Positions 34,407 to 47,104 of a DNA stretch of 64,000 bases are shown one piece after another. Position numbers and translations under genes: made by a program. The stretch is from Hirsutella rhossiliensis (taxonomy: Eukaryota; Ascomycota; Sordariomycetes; Hypocreales; Ophiocordycipitaceae), in contig NW_025408669.1 in the NCBI RefSeq assembly GCF_020360975.1, positions 5,332,001 through 5,396,000 of the forward strand, written 5' to 3'. Under the pieces are notes generated by a model. The model saw only the letters and a list, made by a program, of their open reading frames with translations. It searched no databases and was not told the DNA's origin. Positions within the stretch are counted from its first letter, which is position 1; every line of letters begins with the position of its first letter.

Positions 34407-35666
34407 ATGCAACGAGCACACTCGGCGGTGGATTTTTCCAACCTGCTGAACCCGACCGCCCTGGGCGACGACAGGTCCCTCCACGGCGCCGAAATGGCCA
34501 GCGCTACCGTCACCGTCATCAAGCCCAACGGGCCTCTGCCCGGCGCCCAGGCCGCCGCAGAGCAGTCGACGGAGCTCCCTCGCCCCTACAAGTGCCCGCT
34601 GTGCGACAAGGCCTTCCATCGCCTCGAGCACCAGACGCGCCACATTCGCACGCACACGGGCGAGAAGCCCCATGCCTGCCAGTTCCCCGGCTGCAGCAAG
34701 AAGTTCTCGCGCTCCGACGAGCTCACCCGCCACTCGCGCATCCACAACAACCCCAACTCGAGGCGCGGCAACAAGGCCCAGCACCACCACCACCACCATC
34801 ACCACCAGCAGCTGCACCACCACCAGGGCCTGCCTCTGCACATGCACCCCGAGGCCCTGATGGCTCCTCCGCCCGCCCCCAAGGCCATCCGCTCGGCTCC
34901 CACCTCGGCCCTGGGCTCGCCCAACGTGTCCCCGCCGCACTCGTACGCCTCCTTCGCCCATCACCCGCCCCCGACGGTGCACCCCTACGGCCGCGCCGGC
35001 GACATCTCCATGCTGGCCAAGGCCGCCTCCCAGGCCGAGCGGGAAACGCTCGCCGCTCCCCCGCACCACCACGGCCCCTCCCGGCACCACCCCTACCTCG
35101 CCCACGGCGTCCACCTCGCCACCCGCAGCCACCCGCCAGGCTTGTCGTCGTATCACATGTCGCGCTCCCACTCCAACGAGGACCCCAACGACGACCACTA
35201 CAACGGCTCGCTCCGGCACGCAAAGCGCTCGAGGCCCAACTCGCCCAACTCGACTGCCCCCTCGTCGCCCACCTTTTCCCACGACTCGCTGTCGCCGACG
35301 CCAGACCACACGCCCATTGCCACGCCGGCGCACTCGCCGCGCCTCCGCCCCTTTTCCGGCTACGAGCTGCCCAGTCTGCGCAACCTCTCCCTGCACCCCA
35401 ACACGACGCCCGCCCTGGCTCCCCTTGAACCGCACCCCGAGACCCCGCAGTTCCCGCCCACGCTGGGAGGCAACCCCCCCCGCAGCACGGGCATGTCCCT
35501 GACGGACATCCTCAGCCGCCCCGACGGCAGCCAGCGCAAGCTGCCCGTGCCCCAAGTCCCCAAGGTGGCGGTTCACGACCTGCTCTCGGACCACGCCTTC
35601 AGCAACAGCGGGCGGAGCTCTGCCACAGGCAGCCTTGCCGGAGGAGATCTCACGGACCGCGTTTAG
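34407..35666 (+). CDS. creA: Carbon catabolite repressor CreA/Cre1 (C2H2 zinc finger)
   Basis: DNA-binding repressor that shuts down genes for alternative carbon sources and many hydrolases when glucose is present. Single exon, 419 aa, normal length for the family. The N-terminus [16 protein letters not shown] is the hypocrealean signature. Two adjacent C2H2 fingers span residues 63-83 and 91-113 ([21 protein letters not shown] and the CQFPGC...[12 protein letters not shown] finger). A histidine-rich run (from residue 126) follows, where other orthologs have Gln/His. Further on are the conserved patches SYASFAHH and DISMLAKAA, an acidic [12 protein letters not shown], and the C-terminal repression region ([37 protein letters not shown]). 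Upstream lies an unusually large gene-free region. Confidence 0.97.
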   Translation: MQRAHSAVDFSNLLNPTALGDDRSLHGAEMASATVTVIKPNGPLPGAQAAAEQSTELPRPYKCPLCDKAFHRLEHQTRHIRTHTGEKPHACQFPGCSKKFSRSDELTRHSRIHNNPNSRRGNKAQHHHHHHHHQQLHHHQGLPLHMHPEALMAPPPAPKAIRSAPTSALGSPNVSPPHSYASFAHHPPPTVHPYGRAGDISMLAKAASQAERETLAAPPHHHGPSRHHPYLAHGVHLATRSHPPGLSSYHMSRSHSNEDPNDDHYNGSLRHAKRSRPNSPNSTAPSSPTFSHDSLSPTPDHTPIATPAHSPRLRPFSGYELPSLRNLSLHPNTTPALAPLEPHPETPQFPPTLGGNPPRSTGMSLTDILSRPDGSQRKLPVPQVPKVAVHDLLSDHAFSNSGRSSATGSLAGGDLTDRV

Positions 35667-38600
35667 GAAGCGACTGGGCTCGACGCATCCGACGACATGA
35701 CGACATTGGGTTATAGAGGTATAGAAAGAATTGGCGTTTTATGGATGATTGCGGACCGGGTCGCGTCCCCCCTGGTCCACATCCAGGGCGCGGGTTGACC
35801 CGGGCGGGTACTGCGAAAGGCGTACGAGACACACAAAAATAGACATCACCACTTATTCCCGACGACTTGCGGTTATTTTCATTTTATTTCCTGACGAGTG
35901 AGGGGTACGGGGGAAACGTGATCCTGTGGGATTTCCTTCCCATGGGCTTTTGGGGGCCGTCTCACCTCGAGAGGCCCGTAGAGCAAGACGAAAAAGTAGT
36001 TAGAGACGAAGCTGAAAATACAAAAAGGGAGAGACGAGGGGGGGATGATCTGATAGATGCTCTGCCACGGTTACCTCGCGTGCTTGCTGCGTGAGTGCTG
36101 CGTGAAATGTGACTAGGAATGAGCAACTCGCAAGCCTGGACAGAAGAAGGGTATGACGCGGGCCTCGGCAGTGTCCGGCGGGAAAGCTTGGCATGGAGGC
36201 GTTGGGATGCCGTGTAACGTGTGCCTGCGAACCGTTTTGTGTGGGGTGTGAGTGCTCGTAGGGCTCGGCAGCGCGGAAGACGAGGAGGATGAGACGTCGA
36301 CTCTGAGACGAGACGAGAGACGAGGCTTTTGCCCCCCCCCCCCCTCCGTCCTCCTGGTTCCGTGCATATATACATGCGTACAGGCCTGGGTAGGTAGGTA
36401 GGCAGGCAGAGAAAGGGTGGCGTAGACGACGGTGTTTGCGGAAGTGGCCCGGCTGCAGACGCGAGCGTGGCACAGACTAGGATCGACTCCATCCGCCGGA
36501 CATGGGGGACGCGGCCAAGCGGAGCGTCGAGGCCCTCGTTTTTGACTCAGCCTCGAATGGTCTATACGAGGCTGTATATGCACACGACCATGCGGGAGGT
36601 GCAAACGCCAGCCCTGTGGCGGGCCAGTTCCCCGGGGTAGGGCGTGGGCCATGCTTGACACCTGGGACGCAGCAGCTGGCGGCCGTGACGAAGCCAGCCG
36701 GGGGGGAGGGAGTTCTGACGCGGGGCCTTCGCTGATGGGACTGGCGCCGTTGGTTACGCGCTTGCGTGGTGCAGGGACGGCGAGGTTAGAGCCGCGCGCG
36801 CACAGCTGGGCCAGAGTGCAGGTAATTATTAGAAGACCCCCCCCCTTCGAGCGAGCAGCAGCCGGCATGGCCGGGACGAGCGAGCCCAGGGGAAAGGAAG
36901 CGCCGGGGGGGGTGGTTGCGGCGCCCCGTGGGCAAAGGGGTTCTCGTGAAGCTGGGGCTGGCACTTTGGCCTCTCCGGTCCTCTGTCCCATTGACGCACA
37001 CACATGTTTGCCCAAGTGGTTCAGTAAGTCGGAAAATCCAAGTGATGATGACACGGGGCAGGGAAGGACACCCCGGCGGACGGAGACGGCCGCCACAAAA
37101 CCCCCCCGAGCGGCGGTTGTCCAACGTTGTGTCAAACCTTTTCCATGCTCTCTGGGTGCGTCTCGCGGGGCTTGGAATGCTTCTGTGGGGGTGTGCGTGT
37201 GTGGGTGGATGCAGATGGGGGTTTAAGCGCGCATTCCGGGGGGCCGACGCGCGCGCACCGGTGGTCGAAGCTTGCTGACTGCTACTCCGGAGTACAGTAG
37301 GTTGTCGATTGCAGCGTCGGAGCGAAGCATGCGAGAGGAGGTTGCGCTCGAATCCATGGCCCCGGCACCCATCGGAGAGCGAGATGCCGGTGAGCAAAGG
37401 AGAAAAGGCAGCGAGAGGGAGGCCTGGGAATCCTACGCTGAGGATTTACAACAAGTGCCATCATCATCATCGTCTTTGCTTGCACCGCACCGTCAGCATG
37501 CGTCACCACACCCCGTCTCAACGCCAAACAACCGCGTCCAGACCTGCTGCTCACCGCCGGGCCAGCGTGGGCGAATGACGAGCCTCGCCGGTGCTGCATG
37601 GCGCCGAGATGATATTACCTGCCCAACCGCAGCAGCAGCAGCAGCCAGCGAGCGGCCCGTCGACAGCCACAGCCACAAACTTTTCCCCAATGCCCAATGC
37701 CCAATGCCCGTCCTTTTGGCATTTCCCCCTTTGCCTTCTTTGCCTTTCACGGCGGGTGAGTCTATCGCTTGCATGCACACCGAGCCACGGTGCTACTTCG
37801 TATCCAACACGCACCCCCCCCCGCAAGGGAGAATGTGCTCCGACTACTCAAAATGAAGGGGAAAATGCCCCGTATGTAGAGTACAATACGGTAATCCTCT
37901 TGGCCCGGACTGTTGCTGCAAGGCATGACTCATTCGGAAGCCATGAGTGAAGGCCTAATGGCGGAGAAGAAGCCCAAAGCAAGCCAAGGGGACAGGGAGG
38001 AGGAGGGGACAGGGAGGAAAAGGTTTTTCTCTTCGCACTGACTGTCTGCCTGCAGCCGCGTCGCAGTCGAGAGGGGGGCGCGCGGGGAAGCTTATTTGGA
38101 TGGGCTTCATGGGATGGGCCGACGGCCAAGTATGAATGAGCCCATGCCATGCGCCATTGGCCGTTGCGCCTGGGCAATGAAAAACTTTTCGCCTCTGCTT
38201 GCTCCTTGCCGGCGAGTCGAATACCGAGAGGCGGCACGCTCTCATGCATTGTCATCATCAACCGCCCTTTGTCCTCTCGGTATGGCGCGCGCCATGTCTC
38301 GCTGGCCGTGGAGAGGACTGGAGGGGGAACAAGGCATTCTGGCTTCCCCATTCTGCGGGGGTGGGGATTTGAGGAGAGCGCACCGATCCTCATGGACCAT
38401 ATTTGTCTCCCTTGATCAGAGACTTGGAGCCATGCACACTGCAACTCTGGGACACCATGGCCAGCTTATTCCATCGAGTGTGCGTGACGCTGTCTCTGGT
38501 CACAACCACCGCATAATATGTGCGGCCTTCGTCTCTCTCGACGACGCAGACGGGCCGAAAGCCTTGTGTTCCGCTCGGATGTTTGGAAGGCGGCCGCGAG

Positions 38601-41600
38601 CTGCTTGTCGCGCCTCTCGTAGGTTGTACATGTCTCTCTCGTCTTCGAGGGGAATGACGGGAGCTGCCGGTTGCGGAGCCCGCCCGTGTCTGTCTGCTTG
38701 GCGTCGTTGTCGGTCCCTGGCGCCATTCGTTGGCGTCGTCGGTCCGAGGCATCCCCAAGACCATCATCATCCAAGCAGCAGCGTTCCGTCGCTCAGAGGC
38801 CGCCACAAGCCGGCCCGAGCTCTTGTTACCTTGCTCCGCCATTGGAAATCTGATAAGGTTGGCATCCTTTGCCCACCCATGATCCTGGAGGAATCGCCGG
38901 GGACGGAACAAGACGTCAGTCGCATAGCATAGGTAGCATAGCATAGCACGGTGGCAGCGGCAGAGGAGGATTCTAATGCGCGTCGCCCGTTGGTGGAGTC
39001 GGTGCATGAGAGGCGGGAGCCTGTTGTCCACACCCCACCCTGACGTGTCGAGGGAGGCGAGAGAAGAGAAGACAGTGTTTGAGGCTGCACCGAGGACGAG
39101 CATGGACGTTTTTTAGGCTGCCCATTTGCCCCTACCCAGCAGGCCGTGCTTGCAGTTGCCGAACCTGGCGGCGGCCCACTGCCGTGGTTGGTTGGCTTTG
39201 AGTAGGCGGTGAAGAATCTATTTAGTTTGGTACCGAGTCGGTCGTCGACACGTGACTCTGTCTGAGCCATCACGACGACCTCGCTGCACATATCGAGCCA
39301 TGTTTACGGAAATGCAGCATGCGCCTTGAGACACGCGACGCCTGCAGAGCGTCGGACACGAAACGCTTAGAACCGTGGAGGTGATTTCGCCAGGCCCCGT
39401 ACCGGGAGCTTGCGAGAACCTCCGGAGAGTGCTGCTTTGTACTGAATCCTTGGCGATACCCGACCAGGCGTACAGTATGTACAGCACGGCCTTTAACCTT
39501 TGTCTGCGCGGAGTCTGTTGGAGGAAATCTCGTCTTCACACACGCCCCCGTCTCTATATGTATGAGATGTTGACAGACAAAGGGAAAGGCCAGCACTCGA
39601 CGACACGTCCGCCGGTAGCATTTGCAGACTCCTCGGAGATCCGTATGGATGCCCTAGCCCGTCCATCATTATACCTCATCCATGCATATATGAGCTCGAC
39701 ATTGACCAGATTCGGTAGGTCCAGCGTTTGGGATGCGACTCGACCACTATTAGCCGCACCCGATCATGCCCGTCGGGTCGAGGGCAAATGCTACCGACTC
39801 CAGCCCGGATCGACGTCGGTAGCCGGTCATGCGACGACCGAGCATCGTCCCGTCCCGGCGGCCCCCTGTTGCTCGCCCCTCTGGCTACGATCGGCTGCCC
39901 AGATCCAAGTTCCCGTCGTCCTATCGGCGGTGCCGCCGTATATTGGCACCCAAGACTCACGCATACATCCGGCCCCTCGCGCTGTGTCACTCATACTTTG
40001 GGCGTGCATACGCCCCCATCCCGGGGCATGCGAGACGACCGTGCTGCGGAATCCCACCTCCCCAAGGCGTCCATGGCTCTTTGTGCGAAACTGCCTCGTC
40101 CTCACCTTGATGTCCAAGCGGCCCGCTGCAACGACCTGCTGCATGTGGCAGCCGGCGGGTCTCGTCGCTTCAGACGGCCAATGCAAGGATGGCGTAAACC
40201 GACGGCAACAGGCTCGCGTCTTGCGCGCCCTTGGACTTGCACGCATATACACAAGGCACCGTTGCATTCTGCTTTTGCAACCCTCCGCAGACAGTCAGCC
40301 CGAGCCAAGTCGACTGCGGACGGTGAAGCCGGCTGAGCAAGATTGGCCATTGCCTCTTGGATCGCACATGCTGTATCTTGTCATGGTGCAGACGAGCTTG
40401 CTGGGGGAGCTGCCATCCTCTGGCTGCCCCGTCTCCTAGGAAGCCTGAAGTATAGAACCCTTGGCTGGGAGAGAGGACACGTAGTACGAAGCGCTGCAAG
40501 TACGCCCAGTTCGTACCCTCCACCTGTTTGCCTCCTGCCCTCACCGAGCTAGTGCTTCCGTGGTGCAGCAGGAGTCGGTTACAGGCGACATGACCCCGAG
40601 CACTGCCCGGTTTCGGTGTCGGTACGGCGGAACGCTTCAAAAGTCCTTGCTCGTGCTTAAGTACCTTGAGCTCTGTAAAGCAAAGGAGGAAAGTATTGAA
40701 GTAATTTCTACAGCTCTATTCCCCGCTCATACCATCTTTCCCCCTTCCATCGGTACCCAGAGATCAGATGCGCTGTTATACCAAGTTCGGTAGCGATATC
40801 AGCGCAGTTTCCCCCCCTCCCGTACTGGTCTCGGCGAACCTTGACGATAGACTCATCTTGAATAAGAGCCTGTTTCGATGGCCGGCCAGACCGAGAGGCA
40901 TTTTGGGGCCACTCGTCTCGTACCGTCAACGGCAGCTCGTTTGGCTCAAAGCCTCGCTCAACTGGTCGCGCATAAATGCTAATAACCGTACGAATTGAAA
41001 GGCGAGTGAAAGAAGCAATCTCCGTTGACGACTTGCCGCTGCAAGGCGCCTTTAATGTAACAGTTAGCGCCCCGGTCGCGATATCTGTCTTCATTTCGCA
41101 AGAGGGGTCGGATGGACATGCGGAGAGTGAGGAATGCATAAGAGGATGCTGCAATATACATTCATGTGCGGGGTTCTTCTATTTCCTCTTGCCTTAGACG
41201 GGGCATCGTTTGAATCGGTCTTCCGTATCGCAAGCCCCCCTTGGCGCGCGTCTGCCAGATGTCGCTTTAAACTGATGATTTGGACCTCGCCTCGCCGCGA
41301 TGATGGAGGGTTGCTGTTCGATGATGCGCCGTGTCAGGTGATATCAAACATCCCTCGCCGTCTCACCATGGCCCTCGATCCGACATGGTCCCTCGGTCTC
41401 ATCCTACGTCGGTGACGGAGCTGAACCTTTTAGTCTCGACACTACTGCCGAGACGAGACGTGTCCTCAGGTCCCTCTCGGCAAGTGGCCGTCAAAGAGTA
41501 GCCAGGTTGCCGCCATCCGTGGTTTGAGCTCGTTGAGCGGCCATTCTCGACGACTGCTTGCCCTCCGGTGGTACCGATCATCTTGCCCCAAGGTGAGCAT

Positions 41601-43690
41601 GTATAACTCGCCGCTACCATTGCCATCCCCCTGCTGCCACCTTTGCACCCACTGCGGCTGTCGGGCTGGCTACTTCTGCCGCGCCCTTTCTTCGATTCAA
41701 GCTCAAAGGAGAATACGTACGGACAAGCGGCTCGCTGTCTCGAGGATTTACAAGCACATGCGCGAAGGGTGAAACCGCTGCTTCGGGCATAGTGACCAAG
41801 CCCAGGCGCAGTCGTGATTCAATCTGCGCCATCTTCGTCTTTCTTCAGACCCCACGCGGCAACAGGACTCCTCCGAATCCAGCAGTGTCGGTCCTTCACC
41901 AAAGTGCATCTGCATACAGCGGGGGCACCTTGGTGTGCGTAGCAGCGTCATGCATGCGGCGTAATACTTGCCTCCCACGCCGACTGAACTTGTCAGCAGG
42001 GGACGCTGGAAGGCAGGGGCGGCTTGGCCTATGGTCCGCCATGAGGACTCGAGAGGGTGGGCATCGGGTAGGCGCTTTGGCGGAGAAAGGTAGCATGATC
42101 GCCAGGGCCCGTCGCTGTGATTGAGCAGGATCGGTTGGCCTTGCCCTCGGGAGTCAGATCATCCCGTTCTGGGCTGGCCTGTTAAGCTACGGCGCTGTTG
42201 TGTGTGTCATGGCCAGAGCGGTCGACGATCTCTGCGGACGCTTTCTGCGCTCACCGAGTGGTAGCTGCAGCTCACATCTTCGGACTAGAGCTGCCGTTAC
42301 TGCTAGCTCTCAGCTGACAAAGAGGAAACCGAAGGATATGAATGGCATGAAGGGAACTTTGTAAGAAACACGGAACCATGAAGCTACTGATGATGATGGT
42401 GGTGCCAACCAGAGCCAAGCCCATGTTCCCACACCCCCAACGGCCTCGCACATCGGGCTCCAGGCCGGAATCACATAACTCAGTAGGAGCCCGTGCCGCT
42501 CGCATGACGGCGCGTCCCGCCGAGGGCGGCAGTAGTAAAAGTAGCACGGCATGGGCACGAGCTGCTTCAGCGGGAAAGGCCTTTGCCCTCCCCCCCTCGT
42601 TTCCCCTTGCATCGCGCCTCCATCTTCACATGCCGGAGCTCAAGGTTCCCACGGTCCGGGGCCAAGGAGAAAGGGGGGCGGGGGGCTCGGGTTGGGGCGG
42701 TATAAGGCGGCAGAGGGCCCGGTCGGTCGGCTACCGGCCGCGCGGCTCGAGACGGCAGGGGGTATGGTCTGCTGTGGTCAAGTCTTTTCCCCCCTCCCCG
42801 TCTTTGGACCTCGAAGATGCTCCTGACGGGGTGAGGGTAGGAGGGCGTGCGGGGGAACGGCAGACAGGCCTCCCTCCATCTGCACACCATTTTGAGCATG
42901 TCCGATGCCAATAGACGGTTGTCAGTAGGCGGAAAAGCGTCTCAGTGAAGAGCAGCCCGCTGTCCTGACAAACCCGAGCAGGACGGCAGAGTCAGAGGAT
43001 AAGCGACCCTTGGCTACGGACCTCGTTATTCGACTTCGTAGAGACCCGCCTCGATTCGGAATCACCCCGGGGGGCAAGTGGTGTCAAAACTTGATCGAGC
43101 TCCATCGCACATGGCTCATGCTGAAGGAACCATCATGCCATCAGCTTCGCCTCCGGTAGAGTCCAAGGCACCCTTGGCCTTGAGAAAGGTATGGCGTGCA
43201 ATGGTTAACATGTTGAACATCTAGAGGTTAGAGTCGTTGCAATTTGATTCGTCCTTGAAGTCATCTCAAAGGGACCTCTCGATTTTTAATTGTTTCGCCG
43301 CCGGAAAAAAGAACGACATCAGGTGATGGCATGAGGGGAGAATGCTGCTGGCTGGTATCATTCCTCAAAGACATCCTAAACTATAGAGACAGGAAGCTGA
43401 GGGCATCGTAAATCTGCAGAGGGCGGGCACTCATGGCCAGATATGGCTCAAACTGCACCAGACCACCTACAAACCGCAGCGTTACCCGAGCCTGTAACTC
43501 GACTCCTAAAAGACAGCCGGGATAATCTGCATGTCTGCGGGTGCCGCTGGGTACACGTACATCGAGAACAATACGCCGAGGCTCCCGCGCCTGAAGCCAT
43601 ACTGAGCGCTCGTCACAGCGAGATTGCGAAGGTATGACAAAGAAGCCCCCCCGAGCCGCGCTGCGGTGTGAGCGATGTGGCCCACCGACT
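35667..43690. other. 8-kb gene-poor region downstream of creA
   Basis: The interval between creA and the TIM21 3' end. Besides the transposase relic at 40.7-41.1 kb there is no recognisable gene. It contains poly-C and poly-G tracts, a 7-nt tandem (CCCAATG, three copies, 37686-37706) and GTAC-rich patches. The 354-codon plus-strand frame at 39375-40439 is the longest but has a Cys/Arg/His-rich composition typical of chance frames. A 109-codon minus-strand frame at 43381-43710 reads more naturally towards its C-terminus but matches nothing I know. Confidence 0.5.
40708..41094 (-). mobile_element. Relic of a Tc1/mariner-type DNA transposon (5' part of transposase)
   Basis: The minus-strand frame resembles the N-terminal DNA-binding region of a fungal Tc1/mariner transposase family. 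It has a first helix-turn-helix (TEIASFTRLSIRTVISIYARPVERGFEPN), the linker ASRSGRPSKQ, and a second HTH (VRRDQYGRGGNCADIATELGI). The match then decays, and the catalytic DDE/D domain that should follow is absent. I see no terminal inverted repeats. The element is broken and cannot move on its own. Confidence 0.6.
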
Positions 43691-44547
43691 TCAGCTCCAT
43701 TTGACACCAAAGAAGCTTAGTTGCTTCTTTCCCGTGCTGGGCTTTGATTCTGCATTCTCCAGATAGATGCGCTCGTGGCCCTTGACGTCCAGGAACAGGT
43801 ATTTGTACTCGTAGTCGCTTTCGCCGCGTCGCTTCACCATGTGTAGCTGCGCGACACCGTTTTGCAGCGGACCGTCGACCTAAGCATCGTCAGCGCCCGC
43901 TGCTGCAGCTTGTTGCGTGGCATACCACTTACGTGAAAGTGCATCACCATGTGCGCATTCCCTTGAGGGTCGGTCCTCTCGGAGGATCTGCCCGCTGTGT
44001 TTAGCAGACGGTCCGGGTACGGAGGACAAGCCCGAGGACGTACGCAATAGGGCGGGCTCGCCGCCACTTGTTGAAGTTTTCGTCGCCGTGGGCCATGACG
44101 TGCTTGGGGTCGCCGAGAAGCTCAATGCATCTCGAATCCTTCTTGATCTTGTTGACGGCGCGGTTGAACTGGGCTGTCTTGCTGTCGGGGGAAAAGACGT
44201 CGGTCCAGAGAAAATAGCCGACTCCGCCCTAGCCCGGAGCGTCAGCGCGCGAGCAAAGGAGCAGCTGCCTGTGGCCATACCGTGAGCACGAGGCCGACCA
44301 TAACCAGGCCAAAGTTGAAGCTTTGCTGCGTCGCGCGAGCCGTCTTCTCCGTCGCCGAAAGCTCATTCCAAGGCACGAACCCAGTGTCGTTGAACGGGGT
44401 GACGCTCCGGCGCTTTGGCGTGGACGCCGCCGTCGCTCCGTTGCTGGACGCGTAAGATCTCGTCGAGACGAGCCACAAAGGCGTGGACGGGGAGGGAGTT
44501 GTCAGGGCGCCGGGTCGGATCGCCCGAAGCGAGGATGACGGTTTCAT
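43691..44547 (-). CDS. TIM21: Mitochondrial import inner membrane translocase subunit TIM21
   Basis: Inner-membrane protein of the TIM23 presequence translocase. It contacts the TOM complex from the intermembrane space and couples import to the respiratory chain. Exons in transcription order are 44547-44281, 44228-44044, 43987-43933 and 43879-43691 (231 aa). Residues 1-70 form a basic, Ser/Thr-rich presequence. One membrane span follows (FNFGLVMVGLVLTGGVGYFL), then the conserved TIM21 domain (VFSPDSKTAQFNRAVNKIKKD, KWRRARPI, LHMVKRRGESDYEYKYLF, VKGHERIYLEN). An in-frame ATG at 44700 would add 51 residues; the 44547 start is preferred because it gives a standard presequence, but the choice is uncertain. 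Divergent from the ArfGAP gene. Confidence 0.92.
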
Positions 44548-45400
44548 CGTGGCGGCTCTTCCTTGTCCATGATACCAGGGACTGGCGAGGACGGTGAGGC
44601 AAGGCTTGAGTGGCAGCCAATGCTGTCTTTGGGGAGCTTGAAGCTGCGATGCTGCTGCTCGTTGGAATAAAATGGGCAGTTTAGGCGGGGCACGAGGCAT
44701 GACCTATCTTGGACTAGCGTCACCTGTGCTTGGTACGCACCTATTCGTACCTTGTACTCCACAGTAGGTTCGTGTAAGTGGCTTCAACTAAACCATCAGG
44801 TCAACATTTTCCACACGTTAACAATATGGCTATTATCTTTTTTATTTTTTTATGAGGTAGCCGAAGAGATGAATCAAGACGAGTGACAGAAGTGGAAGAA
44901 ACAGTTTCTCGACGCAAGCGACGAGAAATTGCAGCGTTCGTCGCGAGCCGTCGGCCAGTCCAGTCAGAGTCGAACCGCGAGGGCCGTTAATGAGCCTGGG
45001 CACCATGGAGGACAGAGGGGGGCTACCTGGGAGTCGGCGGATACAGTTGCTCACTGATGATGTTTTCCTTGAAGTGGCTGCTTCTCCTTTTCTCACGTTG
45101 CAAAGTAGTACGAGTGTTGAAGATAGAAGCATTGGGGTCTTCGACGGCCTTTTAAGGGGGGCCGACCCAGTCGGGACTAGCGCCCCTCGATATGCCACTT
45201 TACCAAATAGTAGCCAAGGCACACTCTCCCCTCATGATTTGACGCCCGACTGAACCAGAGCCAACTCGACGACCCTCTGCACCGGGCTTCCTTGCGAACC
45301 GACACCCCTTTAGCCCCTGATACAGCCATTGCCAAAGACCTCTCGATCGTCTCGCCTCCGCCCCCCCCGATCCGTAACCCGACGTCTGTCACCAGCCAAG
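44548..45400. promoter_or_regulatory. Divergent promoter region between TIM21 and Glo3-type ArfGAP
   Basis: A 0.85-kb head-to-head spacer. A 126-codon minus-strand frame (44842-45222) overlaps it, but its product is unrecognised and it lies antisense to the ArfGAP promoter, so I treat it as non-coding. Confidence 0.45.
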
Positions 45401-47104
45401 ATGAGCGGCCTCGCGACCAAACAACAGTCGCTCAAGATCTTTGAGAAGCTCAAGTCCAAACCGGCCAACAAGGTACGCGACACGGCGCGCGTAATCAACA
45501 CCGAGAGCCCCATCTGACGCGTGGCGCGCCCCTAGATATGCTTTGACTGCGGCCAGAAGAACCCGACGTGGACGTCGGTGCCGTTTGGCATCTACCTCTG
45601 CCTCGACTGCTCCTCCAACCACCGCAACCTCGGCGTCCACATTTCCTTTGTGAGGTCCACCAACCTCGATCGTACGTATATCCGGGCCCCTCACATCTCT
45701 CCACCATCGCGGCTGACGGCGCGAACCAGAGTGGCAATGGGACCAGCTGCGCATGATGAAGGTTGGCGGCAACGAGTCGGCGACCAAGTTCTTCCAACAA
45801 AACGGCGGCACCGCGGCATTGAACAGCAAAGACTCCAAGACAAAGTATCAGTCCAACGCGGCCACCAAGTACAAGGATGAGCTGAAGCGTCGCGCGGCTC
45901 GCGACGCCAGGGAGTAAGGAGTCTCAAAATCCGTCACCGCTCGCCAGTCGCGCTCTAACCATGCCACCAGGTTCCCCGGCGAAGTCGTCGTTACCGAGGC
46001 GGGCGAAGGCGACGTGGCCTCACCGTCCGCTGGAGACGCCGACGACGACTTCTTCTCCTCCTGGGACAAGCCCGCGATCAAGCGCCCCACCCCCCCCATC
46101 TCGCGCACGGCCACTCCTCCCGTCGTAGGTCGAACGCCCTCGCCTTTCCTCAACGCCGGCAATGGCAACGGAAAGGACATTGCTCGATCGTCGTCTCCGC
46201 TCTCAAAGACCGAAGGCACCGCAGATGCCAAGCCGGCCGCGAGCCGCATCACCACCTCGGCCGCTCTGCGCAAGACGGCGACGACTGGAGGACCCCGGAA
46301 GGCCAACGTCCTCGGTGCCAAGAAGACGACGAAGCTCGGTGCCAAAAAGGTGACAGGCGATGCCATCGACTTTGACGAGGCGGAGAAGAAGGCCAAGGAA
46401 GAGGCGGAGCGCATTGCCAAGCTGGGCTACGACCCGGAAGCCGAGGAGGAGCAGAGCGCAAAGACGGCGGCATCCGCAACGGGCGCTGCTGCCATCATGT
46501 CCCCGACCCCCGTGATCCCGTCCGCGGGAAGCTCCAGCTCTCATACGCGACAAAAGTCCAACGCCGAGGTCGAGAGACTGGGCATGGGCATGGGACGCCT
46601 CGGTTTCGGACAGATTGGAGGTGGCAAGGCCTCGCAGGCTCAGCCGGCCAAGAAGAACTCGGGCGGCTTCGGCTCCGTCGGGCCCGTCAAGGCCAAGGTC
46701 GAAGGTATGGTGCTGTCGAACGCGATGCCTCCGCCACGCTCTGTCTGCTAACCCGGTCCACGCAAGATGACTCGGAAAACTACGCGCGCTCCAAATTTGG
46801 CGCGCAAAAGGGCATCTCTTCCGACGAGTACTTTGGCAAGGGCACGTTTGACCCCAACGCCCAGGCCGAGGCCAAGACTCGGTTGCAAGGATTCGAGAGT
46901 GCCACGGCCATTTCCTCCAACGCCTACTTTGGACGGCCAGAGGAAGAAGCCGAGGAGGACTATGGCGATCTTGAGTCTGCGGCCAAGGATTTTGTTCGCA
47001 AGTTTGGCATCACGGCCAGCGACGATCTCGAGAACCTGAGCAATGTGCTGGGCGAGGGCGCCACCCGGCTCCAGGGTGCCATACGCGCGTACCTCGGCAG
47101 CTAA
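45401..47104 (+). CDS. GLO3: ADP-ribosylation factor GTPase-activating protein, Glo3/ARFGAP2 type
   Basis: Stimulates GTP hydrolysis by Arf1 on COPI coats and acts in Golgi-to-ER retrograde transport. Exons are 45401-45472, 45536-45671, 45730-45913, 45971-46704 and 46767-47104 (487 aa). The zinc finger CX2CX16CX2C uses Cys26, Cys29, Cys46 and Cys49. The arginine-finger region [13 protein letters not shown] and [14 protein letters not shown] complete the ArfGAP domain within about 130 residues. The middle is Ser/Pro/Lys-rich (LGAKK repeats). The C-terminus has the Glo3 motif (SRSKFG-like [26 protein letters not shown]) and an amphipathic end, separating it from Gcs1-type GAPs. Confidence 0.95.

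Noticed and set aside
34350..35594. 414-codon minus-strand open frame
   Set aside because: Antisense shadow of creA, caused by high GC at third codon positions.
36113..37135. 340-codon minus-strand open frame
   Set aside because: Overlaps poly-G and low-complexity DNA, has no recognisable motif, and conflicting frames exist on both strands.
39375..40439. 354-codon plus-strand open frame in the creA-TIM21 desert
   Set aside because: Composition is rich in Cys, Arg, His and Trp without domain motifs. Similar-sized chance frames occur in the other C-rich deserts (for example 36113-37135 and 30586-31446).
41599..41700. Cysteine-rich plus-strand segment resembling a zinc cluster
   Set aside because: Cysteine spacing does not fit the Zn2Cys6 pattern, and the surrounding frame is short.
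44941..44990. Possible tRNA T-loop (GGTTCGACTC on the minus strand)
   Set aside because: The flanking bases do not form a five-pair T stem, and no acceptor stem or A box could be placed.
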